Origin: Chlorogloeopsis sp. ULAP01
GTDB taxonomy: Bacteria > Cyanobacteriota > Cyanobacteriia > Cyanobacteriales > Nostocaceae
Direction of reading: 5' to 3'
NCBI RefSeq assembly: GCF_030381805.1
Contig: NZ_JAUDRH010000002.1
Coordinates: 372,001 to 436,000, forward strand
DNA: 64,000 nucleotides
Shown here one piece after another: positions 63,975 through 64,000 of the stretch (positions within the stretch are counted from its first letter, which is position 1; each line of letters begins with the position of its first letter). Both the position numbers and the translations under genes were made by a program. The notes under the pieces are model-generated. The model was not told the origin of the DNA and did not search any database. It worked only from the letters and a program-made list of their open reading frames with translations.

Positions 63975-64000
63975 TCATGTTTCAATTTAAATCTTCTTAA

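Noticed and set aside
1..64000. tRNA, rRNA, CRISPR arrays, intact transposases, prophage genes
   Set aside because: None seen on either strand; repeated elements are small and carry no transposase gene.

Overview
The window looks like chromosomal DNA from a filamentous, heterocyst-type cyanobacterium (Nostocales). The evidence is frequent HIP1 octamers (GCGATCGC), many short tandem and palindromic dispersed repeats, a HetZ-family protein, DUF4327 and DUF751/Ycf33-type small proteins, and close resemblance of most enzymes to Nostoc/Anabaena families as I know them. I see no rRNA, tRNA, CRISPR array, intact IS element or prophage.

Layout. 0.4-5.7 kb: housekeeping and small genes (receiver protein, CDF cation transporter, rbfA, small cyanobacterial proteins) plus a candidate structured RNA near 1.05-1.14 kb. 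5.8-7.2 kb: a Dam-type adenine methylase facing a small PD-(D/E)XK nuclease with overlapping stop codons, a possible restriction-modification pair, followed by a GC-rich repeat cluster. 7.7-13.4 kb: HetZ-family gene, Sua5/YrdC protein, LarC (nickel-pincer cofactor), KGG stress protein, methyltransferase and GNAT acetyltransferase. 14.1-19.7 kb: a guanidine module made of a guanidine-I (ykkC) riboswitch with a visible terminator platform, a ureohydrolase of the nickel guanidine hydrolase type, HypA-like and HypB-like nickel-insertion proteins, and an SsuA/NitT-type ABC transporter. 19.7-26.6 kb: a hypothetical protein, an HMA_2-like protein, an OmpR/PhoB regulator, a Ca2+/cation antiporter and small proteins. 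27-34.8 kb: small secreted cysteine-bearing proteins around two adjacent STAND-like ATPases, one HTH-AAA and one AAA-TM-14xWD40. 35-41 kb: SDR/HxlR divergent pair, NUDIX hydrolase, HlyD adaptor and FAD-dependent desaturase-like enzyme. 41.2-43.9 kb: a decaying zone with an MFS remnant, a DUF3131 gene whose N-terminus is frameshifted, and a dispersed repeat.

45.5-58.7 kb is a nine-gene minus-strand run in the transcription order xfp, small gene, pgi, pstS, aldolase, pgm, glgP, phosphatase, ackA. It encodes phosphorolytic glycogen breakdown to hexose phosphate, phosphoketolase cleavage to acetyl phosphate, and acetate formation with ATP gain. A phosphate-binding PstS is coupled to pgi with only 5 nt between them. 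59.7-64 kb holds a small protein, a GH13 alpha-amylase-like enzyme, a DUF1349 protein and a CorA Mg2+ channel, continuing the polysaccharide theme.

The best-supported special system is the guanidine riboswitch/hydrolase/transport module, which is known in principle from cyanobacteria such as Synechocystis. The least explained elements are the STAND ATPase pair with its secreted small proteins, the Dam/nuclease pair, the branched RNA-like element near 1.1 kb, and a family of dispersed repeats whose copies differ by an exact 56-bp segment. All family assignments are from reading motifs; no database search was run.
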